In this document: positions 1 through 7,261 of the stretch, one piece after another | Layout of the letters: each line of letters opens with the position of its first letter | Numbering within the stretch: position 1 is the stretch's first letter | Source: Solirubrobacterales bacterium | GTDB lineage: Bacteria; Actinomycetota; Thermoleophilia; Solirubrobacterales; Solirubrobacteraceae | Direction of reading: 5' to 3' | Length of the DNA: 8,771 nt | Assembly (NCBI GenBank): GCA_013696535.1 | Contig: JACCYI010000222.1 | Location: 1-8,771, forward strand | Program-made: the position numbers and the translations under genes | The notes under the pieces: model-generated | What the model saw: the letters and a program-made list of their open reading frames with translations, nothing else | Told to the model about the DNA's origin: nothing | Database searches by the model: none

Positions 1-1505
1 GGCCACCCGCGCTCGGCGGCGAGCGCACCCCAGTGGACGTCGAGGCCCCAGCCCATGTGCAGGTCCGGGAACGGCACCAGCGTCGAGAACGTGTCCGAGT
101 GCAGGGCGGTGACCGGACCGATCTCCACGAACGAGGTGGTGCGAGCGAGGACGCCCGGTCGCCGTCGCGTCACTCGCCACGCGGCGTTCGAGTTGTACGC
201 GTGGGCGGGCTGGGCGAGGCGCAGGCCGAAGCGCTCAGCCGCGAACACAAACGGGTCCAGGAAGTGGGCTGGAAGGACGATGTCGTCGTCGAGGATCAGG
301 AGCCAGTCCTCTGAGTCGGGCGGCTGTGCTGCAAGAGAGGCGTTGAGGTTCGCCCACTTGCCCGCTCCCCGCCGAGGCGCGATCACCCGGATGGCGACGT
401 CGTGCCGCGAGGTCTCGAGCTCGGCGACGGTGGCGGCGGTCGCGGCGGCATGCTCGGGGCGGGCGATCGACACCACGAGGATCCGGCGCCGAGGTGGCTC
501 GCGCCGCGCGGCGCGGCGGAGCTTCCTGCGCTCTGGAGCGGTCAGCACATCAGCCACCGCGTCTCGTGCGGCCCCGGATGCCCGCGACCGGCGGTTGAGC
601 GTTCCTGACTCGCCCGAGAGGAAGTCAGGATCCGCGGCCGCGGGTGGCGTTGCGAGGGGCGCCAGCGCCTCTCGCAGCCGACCGATCGTGTGCGCGGTGA
701 GGACGATCCCGTTCCCGCACCGGTGGCGCACCGCGTGAACCAGGCAGCCGGCGAGCGTTCGCACCTCGGCCTGGAGGGACGGGACCGTGCGCTTGCGTCC
801 GTCGTAGCGCCGTGAGTTGCGCCCGCGCGTGTACGCCGCTCTGGAGAGCGCCTTGAGACGGGCATCGGATCCCGCTCGTCGGTGGTCGACACCTGCGGCC
901 GCCACGTACCGCACCCGTCCGCCCGCGGCCTTGAGCCTGCGCTGCAGATCCTCCTCGTCCCCGTAGAGGCCAAGGTTCTCGTCGAAGCCACGGGCGAGCT
1001 CGAATCCACGGCGGCGCAGGGTCAGGTTGGCGCCCCACGCGAACTCCGCATCGCGGTCCTCCGAGCCCAGATCGAGTGTCGTGATCGGCAACGACTCTCG
1101 GCCGCAGGCATGCAGATTCGTGTTCTCCAAGTCGGCCCGGATGGGCCCGCCGAAGACAAGATGGTCCGGGCAGGCCGCGTCTGCGGCCAGGAGGGCGGCC
1201 AGCCACCCGGGCCATGCGCGGACGTCATCGTCGAGAAAGCAGAGCAGCGCGCCGCCTGCCGCCGCCCCTCCGGTGTTGCGCGCCGCGTTGAGTCCGCGGG
1301 CGGCTCCGTGGGCGAGGTAGCGCGCCCCGTACTCGGCCGCGAGGCGCTCCGTCGCCGGGTCGGCCGGATCGTCCTCGACGATGAGCATCTCGCCTGCATG
1401 CGCACGCACTTGGGGTGCCACGCTCTCGAGCGCCACCCGCAGGTACTCGCGGCGGCGCCGGGTCGGGAAGATCACGGACACGGACGGGTCGGGGCGGTCG
1501 GACAC
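1..1505 (-). CDS. Tandem GT2-type glycosyltransferase with two GT-A domains, 3' end cut off by the window
   Basis: I translated one unbroken minus-strand frame of 501 codons from GTG at 1505-1503 to the window edge. Domain 1 (about residues 8-240) has a typical GT2 opening (VSVIFPTRRRREYL), an RGLNAARNTG segment, the metal/nucleotide-binding FLDDDV at 90-95 (DDD 92-94), FAWGANLTLRR, and an acidic GDEEDLQRR stretch at 182-190 where the GT2 catalytic base normally sits. An Ala/Arg-rich linker follows, about 250-340. A second GT-A-like domain then begins (ILVVSIARPEH from 342), with KWANLN, LLILDDDIVLP (DDD 406-408) and a GWGLDVHWG segment near the edge. It probably transfers sugars from nucleotide donors during cytoplasmic polysaccharide assembly; donors and acceptors cannot be read. 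The frame stays open upstream of 1505, but GTG 1505 places the start just before the first beta strand. No Shine-Dalgarno sequence is visible. It is divergent from the GT4 gene. Family assignment is strong; the exact start is less sure. Confidence 0.87.
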   Translation of the reverse strand, partial: MSDRPDPSVSVIFPTRRRREYLRVALESVAPQVRAHAGEMLIVEDDPADPATERLAAEYGARYLAHGAARGLNAARNTGGAAAGGALLCFLDDDVRAWPGWLAALLAADAACPDHLVFGGPIRADLENTNLHACGRESLPITTLDLGSEDRDAEFAWGANLTLRRRGFELARGFDENLGLYGDEEDLQRRLKAAGGRVRYVAAAGVDHRRAGSDARLKALSRAAYTRGRNSRRYDGRKRTVPSLQAEVRTLAGCLVHAVRHRCGNGIVLTAHTIGRLREALAPLATPPAAADPDFLSGESGTLNRRSRASGAARDAVADVLTAPERRKLRRAARREPPRRRILVVSIARPEHAAATAATVAELETSRHDVAIRVIAPRRGAGKWANLNASLAAQPPDSEDWLLILDDDIVLPAHFLDPFVFAAERFGLRLAQPAHAYNSNAAWRVTRRRPGVLARTTSFVEIGPVTALHSDTFSTLVPFPDLHMGWGLDVHWGALAAERGW

Positions 1506-1568
1506 GGCCAGGCAGCTTAGGCACCAACGGCCGAGCGACGTGGAGGGAGCGTTTGAGGAGGCCGAGGC
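1506..1568. other. Short divergent intergenic region between two glycosyltransferase genes
   Basis: These 63 bases separate the GTG start of the minus-strand double glycosyltransferase from the GTG start of the plus-strand GT4 gene, so both promoters should lie here or inside the opposite gene. I see no convincing -10/-35 pair, and the only clear signal is the Shine-Dalgarno sequence near its right end. If the GT4 gene actually starts at 1617 or 1659, the gap is longer. Confidence 0.5.
1555..1561 (+). promoter_or_regulatory. Strong Shine-Dalgarno sequence deciding the GT4 start
   Basis: GAGGAGG, containing a full AGGAGG match to the anti-Shine-Dalgarno sequence, lies 7 bases upstream of GTG 1569. 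This is the best ribosome binding site in the window and the reason for choosing GTG 1569 over ATG 1617 (no visible site) and GTG 1659 (GGAGG only 3 bases upstream). Confidence 0.6.
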
Positions 1569-2765
1569 GTGCCGGGGCATTCCCGGGCCGGCGACACGCG
1601 AGGCGCCCTGCAGCCGATGCTCCGGAGAACGCCGACCGACCGTAGGCTGCGGAGGCTCGTGATCCTCCTTCTGCACAATCGATACCGCCATCCGGGCGGC
1701 GAGGAGCGGGCGGTCGAGGACCTCAAATGGCTGATCGAGACGGAGCTCGACGAGGACGTGGAGGTGCTCGAGCGCGATTCGGCGGCGCTCGGACCGGCGC
1801 GGGCGGCGGCCGGCCTGCTCGGTGGCGGCCTGGACCCACAGGAGATCGCGGCGGCGGTCCGCCGGACGGGCGCCCGAGTCGTTCACGCTCACAACGTGCA
1901 TCCGTCGCTCGGATGGCGCTCGCTGGCGGCCGCACGCGAGGCCGGGGCCCGCGTCATCCTGCACCTGCACAACTACCGGCTCGTCTGCGCGGTCGGGATC
2001 TGCTTCACCCGCGGAGCTGACTGCACCCGTTGCCACGCACGTGACACACGGCCGGGCGTGCGGCTCAACTGCCGCGGGGGCTCGCGGGTCGAGTCGGCGA
2101 TCTACGGCGCGGGGCTCGCGCTCCACCAGCAGCGCCTTGCCGCAGAAGTGGATGCCTTCGCGGTTCCGAGCGCCTTCGCGCTCCGCCGGCTCCGCGCGCT
2201 CGGCGCTCCCGTCGACGCCCGCGCGGCAATCCTGCCGTCTGTGCAGCGGAACATCGCCGCGCGGTCGACCGCCGCCTCCGGGCGTTTTGCGCTCGCTGCC
2301 GGGCGGCTGGCTCCCGAGAAGGGCTTCGCCGACGCAATCGCGGGGTGCATCGCCGCCGGCCTCCCGCTCGTCGTGGCCGGGGACGGTCCTCAGGCCGCCG
2401 AGCTGCGGGCGCTGGCGGCCGGCGCGGACGTTCGCTTCACAGGGCGGCTCGCCCCCTCCGAGCTCGATGCCCTCCGACGCGCGGCAGCCCTCGCCATCGT
2501 TCCCTCTAGGTACGCCGAGATCCTGCCGCTCGCAGCGCTCGAGGCGATGGCCGCCGGGCTGCCGGTCGTGGCCGCAGACACGGGTGGGCTCGGGGAGCTC
2601 GTCCCTGCGGAGGGACGCTTCGCGCCCGGAGACAGGAGAGCCCTCGCCGAGCGCGCGCAGGCGCTGTGGGGAGATGCGGCGGCCGGCGAGCGCGCGCGGA
2701 TTGCGGCGCGAGAGCTCTCGGCGCCGGCGTCCGTCGCGGCTCGGCTGGCCGTTCTCTACGGCTAG
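1569..2765 (+). CDS. GT4-family (GT-B fold) glycosyltransferase
   Basis: A 398-residue retaining glycosyltransferase of the GT4 type, probably adding one sugar to the lipid-linked repeat unit at the cytoplasmic membrane face. The N-terminal half has the family opening LLLHNRYRHPGGEE (33-46), a VVHAHNVHP segment (104-112), HLHNYRLVC (132-140) and five cysteines (140, 145, 152, 155, 168) of the kind seen in a GT4 subgroup. The C-terminal donor-binding half has AAGRLAPEKGF (243-253), VVAGDGP (268-274) and an EX7E motif, Glu317 to Glu325 (EILPLAALE), followed by EAMAAGLPVVA. The first 30 residues are Arg/Pro-rich and lie before the first beta strand, so GTG 1659 (beginning at VILLLHN) or ATG 1617 are alternative starts; the Shine-Dalgarno sequence favours 1569. 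It is flanked on both sides by opposite-strand genes, and its stop overlaps the stop of the convergent dehydrogenase. Donor and acceptor are unknown. Confidence 0.9.
   Translation: MPGHSRAGDTRGALQPMLRRTPTDRRLRRLVILLLHNRYRHPGGEERAVEDLKWLIETELDEDVEVLERDSAALGPARAAAGLLGGGLDPQEIAAAVRRTGARVVHAHNVHPSLGWRSLAAAREAGARVILHLHNYRLVCAVGICFTRGADCTRCHARDTRPGVRLNCRGGSRVESAIYGAGLALHQQRLAAEVDAFAVPSAFALRRLRALGAPVDARAAILPSVQRNIAARSTAASGRFALAAGRLAPEKGFADAIAGCIAAGLPLVVAGDGPQAAELRALAAGADVRFTGRLAPSELDALRRAAALAIVPSRYAEILPLAALEAMAAGLPVVAADTGGLGELVPAEGRFAPGDRRALAERAQALWGDAAAGERARIAARELSAPASVAARLAVLYG
2762..2765. other. Convergent overlapping stop codons in a CTAG palindrome
   Basis: The plus-strand GT4 gene ends with TAG at 2763-2765 and the minus-strand dehydrogenase ends with TAG at 2764-2762. 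Both are read from the same CTAG tetranucleotide. There is no intergenic space, and I saw no terminator hairpin at the junction. Confidence 0.9.
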
Positions 2766-4009
2766 AGCTGGCTGACGGTCGGCGCCTCGAGCTTGCGGGT
2801 CACGCCCCGCAGGTCGAGCACGGCCGGTGCCCGCTGCACGACCTCGCCATGGTCGACACCGGGGTGAGCCGTGACGATGACCGCCAGGTCGATTCCCTCG
2901 AGCGCCGCGTCGAGCGGGCCACTGCGAAGGTCGAGGTCGGGGAGCTCGGGCACGTGCGGATCGTGGTAGGAGAGCTCCGCGCCGCGGTCGGCGAGCAGCC
3001 GGATGATCTTGAGCGCCGGCGACTCGCGCAGGTCACCGACCCCGGCCTTGTACGAGACGCCGAGGATCAGCACCCGGGCGCCACGCACCGCCTTGGCGAC
3101 GTCGTTGAGCGCCCGCTCGATCCGCTCCAGGCAGAAGTAGGGCATCTGCTGGTTGACCTTGCCCGCGAGCTCGATGAACTCGGTCGACATGTCGTACTCG
3201 CGAGCCTTCCACGTGAGGTAGAAGGGATCCACCGGCAGGCAGTGGCCGCCCATCCCCGGCCCCGGCTCGAAGCGCATGAACCCGTACGGCTTGGTCGAAG
3301 CCGCGTCGATGACCTCCCAGATGTCGATCCCCATCCGGTCCGACAGGATCGCCATCTCGTTGACGAGCGCGATGTTGACCGAGCGGAAGATGTTCTCGAG
3401 CAGCTTGGACAGCTCGGCCACCTCCGGGGTCGAGACGGGCACGATGTGGTCGCAGATCGGGGCGTAGGTCGCGGCGGCCCGCTCCGTGCAGCTCGGAGTC
3501 AGCCCGCCGACGACCTTCGGGGTCGTGCGGATCGTGAAGTCGGTACGCCCCGGATCCACGCGCTCAGGCGAGAAGGCGAGAGCAAAATCACTGCCCGCTT
3601 CGAGGCCCGACTCCTCGAGCAACGGAACGAGATGCTCGCGAGTCGTGCCCGGGAAGGTGGTGGATTCCAGAATGATCGTCTGGCCGGCCCGGATCACCCC
3701 GGCCAGGGCGCGCGTGGCGCCGAGCAGCGCCCCGAGGTCCGGCTCCCGGTTGGCGTTCAACGGGGTGGGAACGCACACGAGGATCGCGTCGCACTCATGG
3801 ACCTCGACCAGGCGGGTGGTGGCGAGGATCTTCCCGTCGACCCCGCGCAGCCGTTCGTCGGGGATGTCCTCCACGTGGGAGTGGCCCTGGCGGATGTCCG
3901 CCACCTTGGCGGCGTCGACGTCGACCCCGACCACGTCGATTCCGGCCTCTGCGAAAGCCACTGCCAGTGGAAGCCCGACGTAGCCGAGCCCGACGATTCC
4001 GACGCTCAT
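2762..4009 (-). CDS. Nucleotide-sugar 6-dehydrogenase, WbpA-like (UDP-GlcNAc/UDP-glucose dehydrogenase family)
   Basis: A 415-residue NAD-dependent enzyme that should oxidise C6 of a UDP-hexose (UDP-GlcNAc-type best guess) to the uronic acid. The Rossmann motif GLGYVG is at 7-12, with the NAD-selecting acidic residue Asp30 (GVDVD). Other landmarks are ESTTFPGTT (115-123), FSPERVDPG (146-154), TTPKVVGG, and the substrate-domain helix with Lys202 and Asn206 (SKLLEN). The catalytic loop GPGMGGHCLPVDP has Cys257 and Asp261, continuing FYLTWKARE as in WbpA/TviB-type enzymes. The C-terminal UDP-binding domain starts near 311 (ARVLILGVSYK, then DLRESPA). All catalytic residues are present and the length is typical. 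ATG 4009 starts directly at the first beta strand; no strong Shine-Dalgarno sequence is visible. It lies 35 bases downstream of gmd and is probably the last gene of the operon. UDP-glucose remains possible as substrate; the class is secure. Confidence 0.93.
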   Translation of the reverse strand: MSVGIVGLGYVGLPLAVAFAEAGIDVVGVDVDAAKVADIRQGHSHVEDIPDERLRGVDGKILATTRLVEVHECDAILVCVPTPLNANREPDLGALLGATRALAGVIRAGQTIILESTTFPGTTREHLVPLLEESGLEAGSDFALAFSPERVDPGRTDFTIRTTPKVVGGLTPSCTERAAATYAPICDHIVPVSTPEVAELSKLLENIFRSVNIALVNEMAILSDRMGIDIWEVIDAASTKPYGFMRFEPGPGMGGHCLPVDPFYLTWKAREYDMSTEFIELAGKVNQQMPYFCLERIERALNDVAKAVRGARVLILGVSYKAGVGDLRESPALKIIRLLADRGAELSYHDPHVPELPDLDLRSGPLDAALEGIDLAVIVTAHPGVDHGEVVQRAPAVLDLRGVTRKLEAPTVSQL

Positions 4010-4044
4010 GAGGCCATTGTGTCAGGTAGCGGACCAGACGTTGA

Positions 4045-5010
4045 TCACCCGGCGAGCCGCGCGACGTCGGCGTCGGTCATGAGGCGGATCAGCTCCTCGA
4101 AGTTGGTCTTGGGCTTCCAGCCCAGCTCGCGCTCGGCCTTCCCGTAGTCCCCGATCAGCAGATCCACTTCAGCGGGCCGCTTGAAGGCGTCGTCGATGAC
4201 CACGTGGTTCTGCCAGTCGGGCAGGCCGACCTGGTCGAAGGCGACCTCGACGCAGCGCTGCACGGAATTGGTCTCGTTCGTGGCGATCACGAAGTCCTCT
4301 GGTGTGTCCTGCTGGAGCATCAGCCACATCGCCTCGACGTAGTCCTTCGCGTAGCCCCAGTCGCGCCGGGCGACGAGGTTGCCGAGGCGCAGCTCCGTGG
4401 CCTTGCCCGCCCGGATCGCTGCGGCGCCGTGCGTGATCTTGCGGGTCACGAACTCCAGCCCCCGACGTGGACTCTCGTGGTTGAACAGAATTCCGGAGCA
4501 CAGGAACATGTCGTACGACTCGCGGTAGTTGACCGTGATGTGGTGCCCGTAGGCCTTCGCCACGCCGTAGGGGGAGCGCGGGTAGAAGGGCGTCCCCTCC
4601 GTCTGCGGGACCTGCTGCACCTTGCCGAACATCTCCGAGGATGAGGCCTGGTAGAAGCGGGCGTCCGGAGCGGCTTCGCGCATCGCCTCGAGCATGCGCG
4701 TGACGCCGACCCCGGTGAACTCCGCGGTCAGGGTCGGCTGGATCCAGGAGACCGCCACGAAGGACATGGCCGCGAGGTTGTAGACCTCGTCCGGCTCCGA
4801 GGCTCGCAGCGAGTCGACCAGGGACCGCTGGTCGAGTAGGTCGCCCTGATGAAGCGTCAGGCGCTCGCGGATGTGGTCGATGCGCTCGAATTTCTCCGTC
4901 GACGCCCGGCGGACCATCCCGTGCACCTCGTAGCCCTTCTCGAGCAGGAGCTCCGCCAGGTAGGAGCCGTCCTGCCCGGTGATCCCGGTGATCAGCGCAC
5001 GCTTAGTCAT
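4045..5010 (-). CDS. gmd: GDP-mannose 4,6-dehydratase
   Basis: A 321-residue extended SDR enzyme that converts GDP-D-mannose to GDP-4-keto-6-deoxy-D-mannose, the precursor of fucose, rhamnose, perosamine and colitose donors. The family opening [20 protein letters not shown] contains the NADP-binding GxxGxxG (9-15) and is followed by the GMVRRAS segment. Catalytic residues are Ser124 (usually Thr), Glu126 in SSSEMFG, and Tyr148/Lys152 in [16 protein letters not shown] (176-184) and [18 protein letters not shown] (216-233) are GMD signatures, as is the [13 protein letters not shown]-terminal stretch. Length matches short bacterial GMDs. Some signature positions differ: NLVA where NLDA is usual, and ATNETNS where ATGETHS is usual. 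The ATG overlaps the end of the upstream SDR gene by 8 bases, with a GGAAGGAG Shine-Dalgarno sequence about 12 bases upstream. No GDP-fucose synthase or perosamine synthase is visible beside it, so the final sugar is open. Confidence 0.94.
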   Translation of the reverse strand: MTKRALITGITGQDGSYLAELLLEKGYEVHGMVRRASTEKFERIDHIRERLTLHQGDLLDQRSLVDSLRASEPDEVYNLAAMSFVAVSWIQPTLTAEFTGVGVTRMLEAMREAAPDARFYQASSSEMFGKVQQVPQTEGTPFYPRSPYGVAKAYGHHITVNYRESYDMFLCSGILFNHESPRRGLEFVTRKITHGAAAIRAGKATELRLGNLVARRDWGYAKDYVEAMWLMLQQDTPEDFVIATNETNSVQRCVEVAFDQVGLPDWQNHVVIDDAFKRPAEVDLLIGDYGKAERELGWKPKTNFEELIRLMTDADVARLAG

Positions 5011-5977
5011 GAACCGAGGCCACTCCTTCCTGTCGCCTGAGCCACTCCGCGGTCCGGCCGATTCCCTCGCGCACGCCGATCGCCGCCTTCCACCCGAGCA
5101 TCCGCTCGGCCTTCGCTACCGACGGCCACCGCCGCACGACGTCCACCTCGAAGCTCTCAAGGTGCTCGAACTCGAGCTCCTCGGGCGGGTTGCCCACCGC
5201 CTCCCAGCAGATGCGGGCGATCTCCGCCACGGTGAGCTCCTCGGAGGCGGAGATGTTGAAGTCCTCGTTGAGTCCCGCCGGCGAGGCGGTGGCGGTGACG
5301 ATCCCGTCGGCGATGTCTTCGACGTGGGTCAGCGTCCGGGTCTGCTCGCCGGAGCCGAAGATCGGCAGCGGGCGCGGGCGCGCGAACGACTTGCGGATGA
5401 GGTCGGGAACGGCGTGGGCGATCCCCGGCTCGTCCGTCGGCATCTCGCCGGGCCCGTACGCGTTGAAGGGGCGACAGATCGTGTAGGGCAGCCCATGCTC
5501 GGCGTGCGCGGCCCGGCAGTACACCTCGCCCGTGAGCTTGGAGAACCCGTAGGCCGAGAGGGGCACCGGGCACTCGTCCAGGTAGTCCTCGCGGGTCGGG
5601 TACTGCTCGGCCCGCTCGAAGACCATCGAGGAACTCACGTACGTGAAGCGCTCCACGCTCGCGTCGAGCGCGGCGCGGACGACCGCGTTGTAGAGCGCGT
5701 TGTTGACCTCCGTCAACGTGTGGGGCAGCCTATGGAAGTTGGCGATCCCCCCGACGATGGCGGCCAGGTGGATGACGTGCGAGCAGCCCGTCGTGGCCTT
5801 GCGCGCCTCCTCGAGGACCCGCAGGTCACCCGTATGGACCTCGCAGCCTTCGCGCATCCACGCGGGCGCCGCGCGCTGATCGGAAACGCGGACCTCGAAC
5901 TCGGGGTCACGGAGCAGCCGGCGCACGACTGCCGCGCCGATGGTGCCGGCGCCGCCGGTGACGAGGACGCGGGCCAT
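5003..5977 (-). CDS. NAD(P)-dependent epimerase/dehydratase (extended SDR), sugar-nucleotide modifying
   Basis: A 324-residue extended SDR acting on a nucleotide sugar; the exact reaction cannot be read. The start [14 protein letters not shown] gives GxxGxxG at 8-14. [14 protein letters not shown] (68-81) is the NNAA-type segment, YVSSSMVFE (113-121) holds the catalytic Ser, and [11 protein letters not shown] (141-151) gives Tyr143/Lys147. [11 protein letters not shown] (168-178) and [18 protein letters not shown] (208-225) are typical of the UDP-glucose 4-epimerase / GDP-sugar epimerase-reductase branch, as is the C-terminal [16 protein letters not shown] stretch. The ATG at 5977 overlaps the TGA of the preceding dehydrogenase by one base (TGATG). 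The open frame extends to 6076, but those 33 Arg-rich residues lie within the upstream gene and precede the first beta strand, so they were excluded. Lying directly before gmd, it may process the Gmd product, but a UDP- or CDP-sugar substrate is equally possible. Confidence 0.9.
   Translation of the reverse strand: MARVLVTGGAGTIGAAVVRRLLRDPEFEVRVSDQRAAPAWMREGCEVHTGDLRVLEEARKATTGCSHVIHLAAIVGGIANFHRLPHTLTEVNNALYNAVVRAALDASVERFTYVSSSMVFERAEQYPTREDYLDECPVPLSAYGFSKLTGEVYCRAAHAEHGLPYTICRPFNAYGPGEMPTDEPGIAHAVPDLIRKSFARPRPLPIFGSGEQTRTLTHVEDIADGIVTATASPAGLNEDFNISASEELTVAEIARICWEAVGNPPEELEFEHLESFEVDVVRRWPSVAKAERMLGWKAAIGVREGIGRTAEWLRRQEGVASVHD
5023..5030 (-). promoter_or_regulatory. Ribosome binding site for gmd, inside the end of the upstream gene
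   Basis: On the minus strand GGAAGGAG lies 12 bases before the gmd ATG and within the last codons of the epimerase gene. The spacing is on the long side. Together with the 8-base gene overlap it suggests translational coupling plus independent initiation. Confidence 0.45.
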
Positions 5978-7248
5978 CAGCCGGCCGACGGTGCCGGCCG
6001 CAGCGCGGCCAGCTCGGTCGCGTAGGCGAAGACCTGCCCGGTCCCGATGGCGTTCCAGGGATCGACGACGACGCAATCCGAGCCCGCCCGCTCCGCGATG
6101 GCGCTGAGGGCCGAGGGCTCGGAGAACGCCGAGTGATTCGTCGCGATGATCACCACTTCGGCGTCACCGACCGCATCCTCCAGGTCGGCCGTGACCGTCG
6201 ACACCACTGGATCGTGCACGACGACGTCGGCCAGCTCCCGCTCGAGCAGCCGGATGAGCTTGAACGACAGGGAGTCGCGCTCGTCGTCTGAGTCCCGCTT
6301 GAAGGAGAGCCCGAGCACCGCCACCTTGCGGTTGCCCAGCGAGCCGCCCAGCCGGCGCTTGACTCCGTCGACCAAGAACAGCGGCACGCTCTCGTTGACC
6401 CGCGAGACCGCCAGGAGCATCCCTGGAGCGTTGGAGCGCTCCTCAGAGAACGCGAAGTCCTTGCGCAGGCAGGTTCCCGCCGTCATCCCCGGCAACGCCA
6501 TCCCGCCCCGCGGATAGTCGTGGTTAATCAACTCGATGACCTCGAAGACGTTCGCGTCGTAGCGCTCGCAGTCCATCATCAGGAGATTGGGCAGCGCGAA
6601 CGTCGCGTAGCGCAGGATGTTCGTCCAGATCTTGGCCAGCTCGGCCTGCACCGCGCTCGTGTGCACGATGGGCGCCCCGAAGACCTCGAAGAGCTTCTCG
6701 CAGTGCTCGCCACTGCCCTCGCCGATGCCGCCGACGATGCACGGCAGGGTCCCGATCTCCTCCAGGAAGCGGTCGGCCGCGATTCGCTCGGGGCAGTGCG
6801 CGACGAAGACATCGCGGCCCACCGTGAAGCCGCGATGCTTGGCGAGATAGCCTGCGACGAAATCGGTGGTGCCGGGCGCCACCGTCGACCGCAGCACGAT
6901 GAGATGACCCTCCCGCATATGCGGCAGAAGGGCGTCGAGCACGGAGCGGACGTCGCCCATGTCGATTTCGATGTGGGAGAAGGTGGGCGTCCCGACGGTC
7001 AGGACGATGGCGTCGGCCCGGGCAGCGTCCGCGGCGCGCTCGGACAGGTCGAGCCGGCCCGATGCGTGGACGCGCTCGAGCATCGCGTCCGTCCCGGGCT
7101 CCTTGAAGGGCATCCGGCCTTCACGCACGGGATCCAGGCGCTCGACGTCCTTGTCGACGCCGAGGACGTTGAGGCCCGCGTCGGCGAAGCAGAGCGCGAG
7201 CGGGAGGCCGACGCGACCGAGCCCGATGACCGAGACGTCGTAGTGCAT
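5977..7248 (-). CDS. Nucleotide-sugar dehydrogenase, WecC-like, with atypical catalytic-cysteine motif
   Basis: A 423-residue member of the UDP-glucose/UDP-ManNAc dehydrogenase family, oxidising C6 of a UDP sugar with NAD. Features: GLGRVG at 9-14 (usually GLGYVG), acidic Asp32, LRSTVAPGTT (119-128), AHCPERIA (150-157, as in WecC-type enzymes), and Lys206/Asn210 in ELAKIWTN. The catalytic loop PGMTAGTCLRKD (253-264) has Cys260 and Asp264 but replaces the usual GGHC or GGSC with AGTC. The C-terminal domain is present (KVAVLGLSFKRDSDDERDS, 308-326; VVHDP). All key catalytic residues are therefore there. ATG 7248 is chosen because it begins at the first beta strand; the frame is open to 7458, but that stretch is low-complexity shadow of the upstream gene. 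It follows the WecG/TagA gene by 13 bases with no clear Shine-Dalgarno sequence, and overlaps the next start by one base. UDP-ManNAc is a guess supported by the neighbouring WecG-type enzyme; no WecB is visible. Confidence 0.92.
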   Translation of the reverse strand: MHYDVSVIGLGRVGLPLALCFADAGLNVLGVDKDVERLDPVREGRMPFKEPGTDAMLERVHASGRLDLSERAADAARADAIVLTVGTPTFSHIEIDMGDVRSVLDALLPHMREGHLIVLRSTVAPGTTDFVAGYLAKHRGFTVGRDVFVAHCPERIAADRFLEEIGTLPCIVGGIGEGSGEHCEKLFEVFGAPIVHTSAVQAELAKIWTNILRYATFALPNLLMMDCERYDANVFEVIELINHDYPRGGMALPGMTAGTCLRKDFAFSEERSNAPGMLLAVSRVNESVPLFLVDGVKRRLGGSLGNRKVAVLGLSFKRDSDDERDSLSFKLIRLLERELADVVVHDPVVSTVTADLEDAVGDAEVVIIATNHSAFSEPSALSAIAERAGSDCVVVDPWNAIGTGQVFAYATELAALRPAPSAG

Positions 7249-7261
7249 CGAGCGGATCAGG

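Noticed and set aside
542..1215. Alternative minus-strand frames inside the double glycosyltransferase
   Set aside because: They are out of frame with the GT2 motifs and have no domain signal. The open frame from 1505 explains the region fully.
2666..4147. 493-codon plus-strand open frame
   Set aside because: It lies antisense to the clear nucleotide-sugar dehydrogenase and has only low-complexity Arg/Asp/Val-rich sequence with no motif. Long shadow frames are expected in GC-rich DNA.
4979..6025. 348-codon plus-strand open frame opposite the epimerase gene
   Set aside because: It is an antisense shadow with no recognisable domain; the minus strand carries a complete SDR with catalytic residues.
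5978..6076. Upstream extension of the SDR gene by 33 codons
   Set aside because: It is Arg-rich shadow of the preceding gene. ATG 5977 gives the standard SDR start and a TGATG coupling with the upstream stop.
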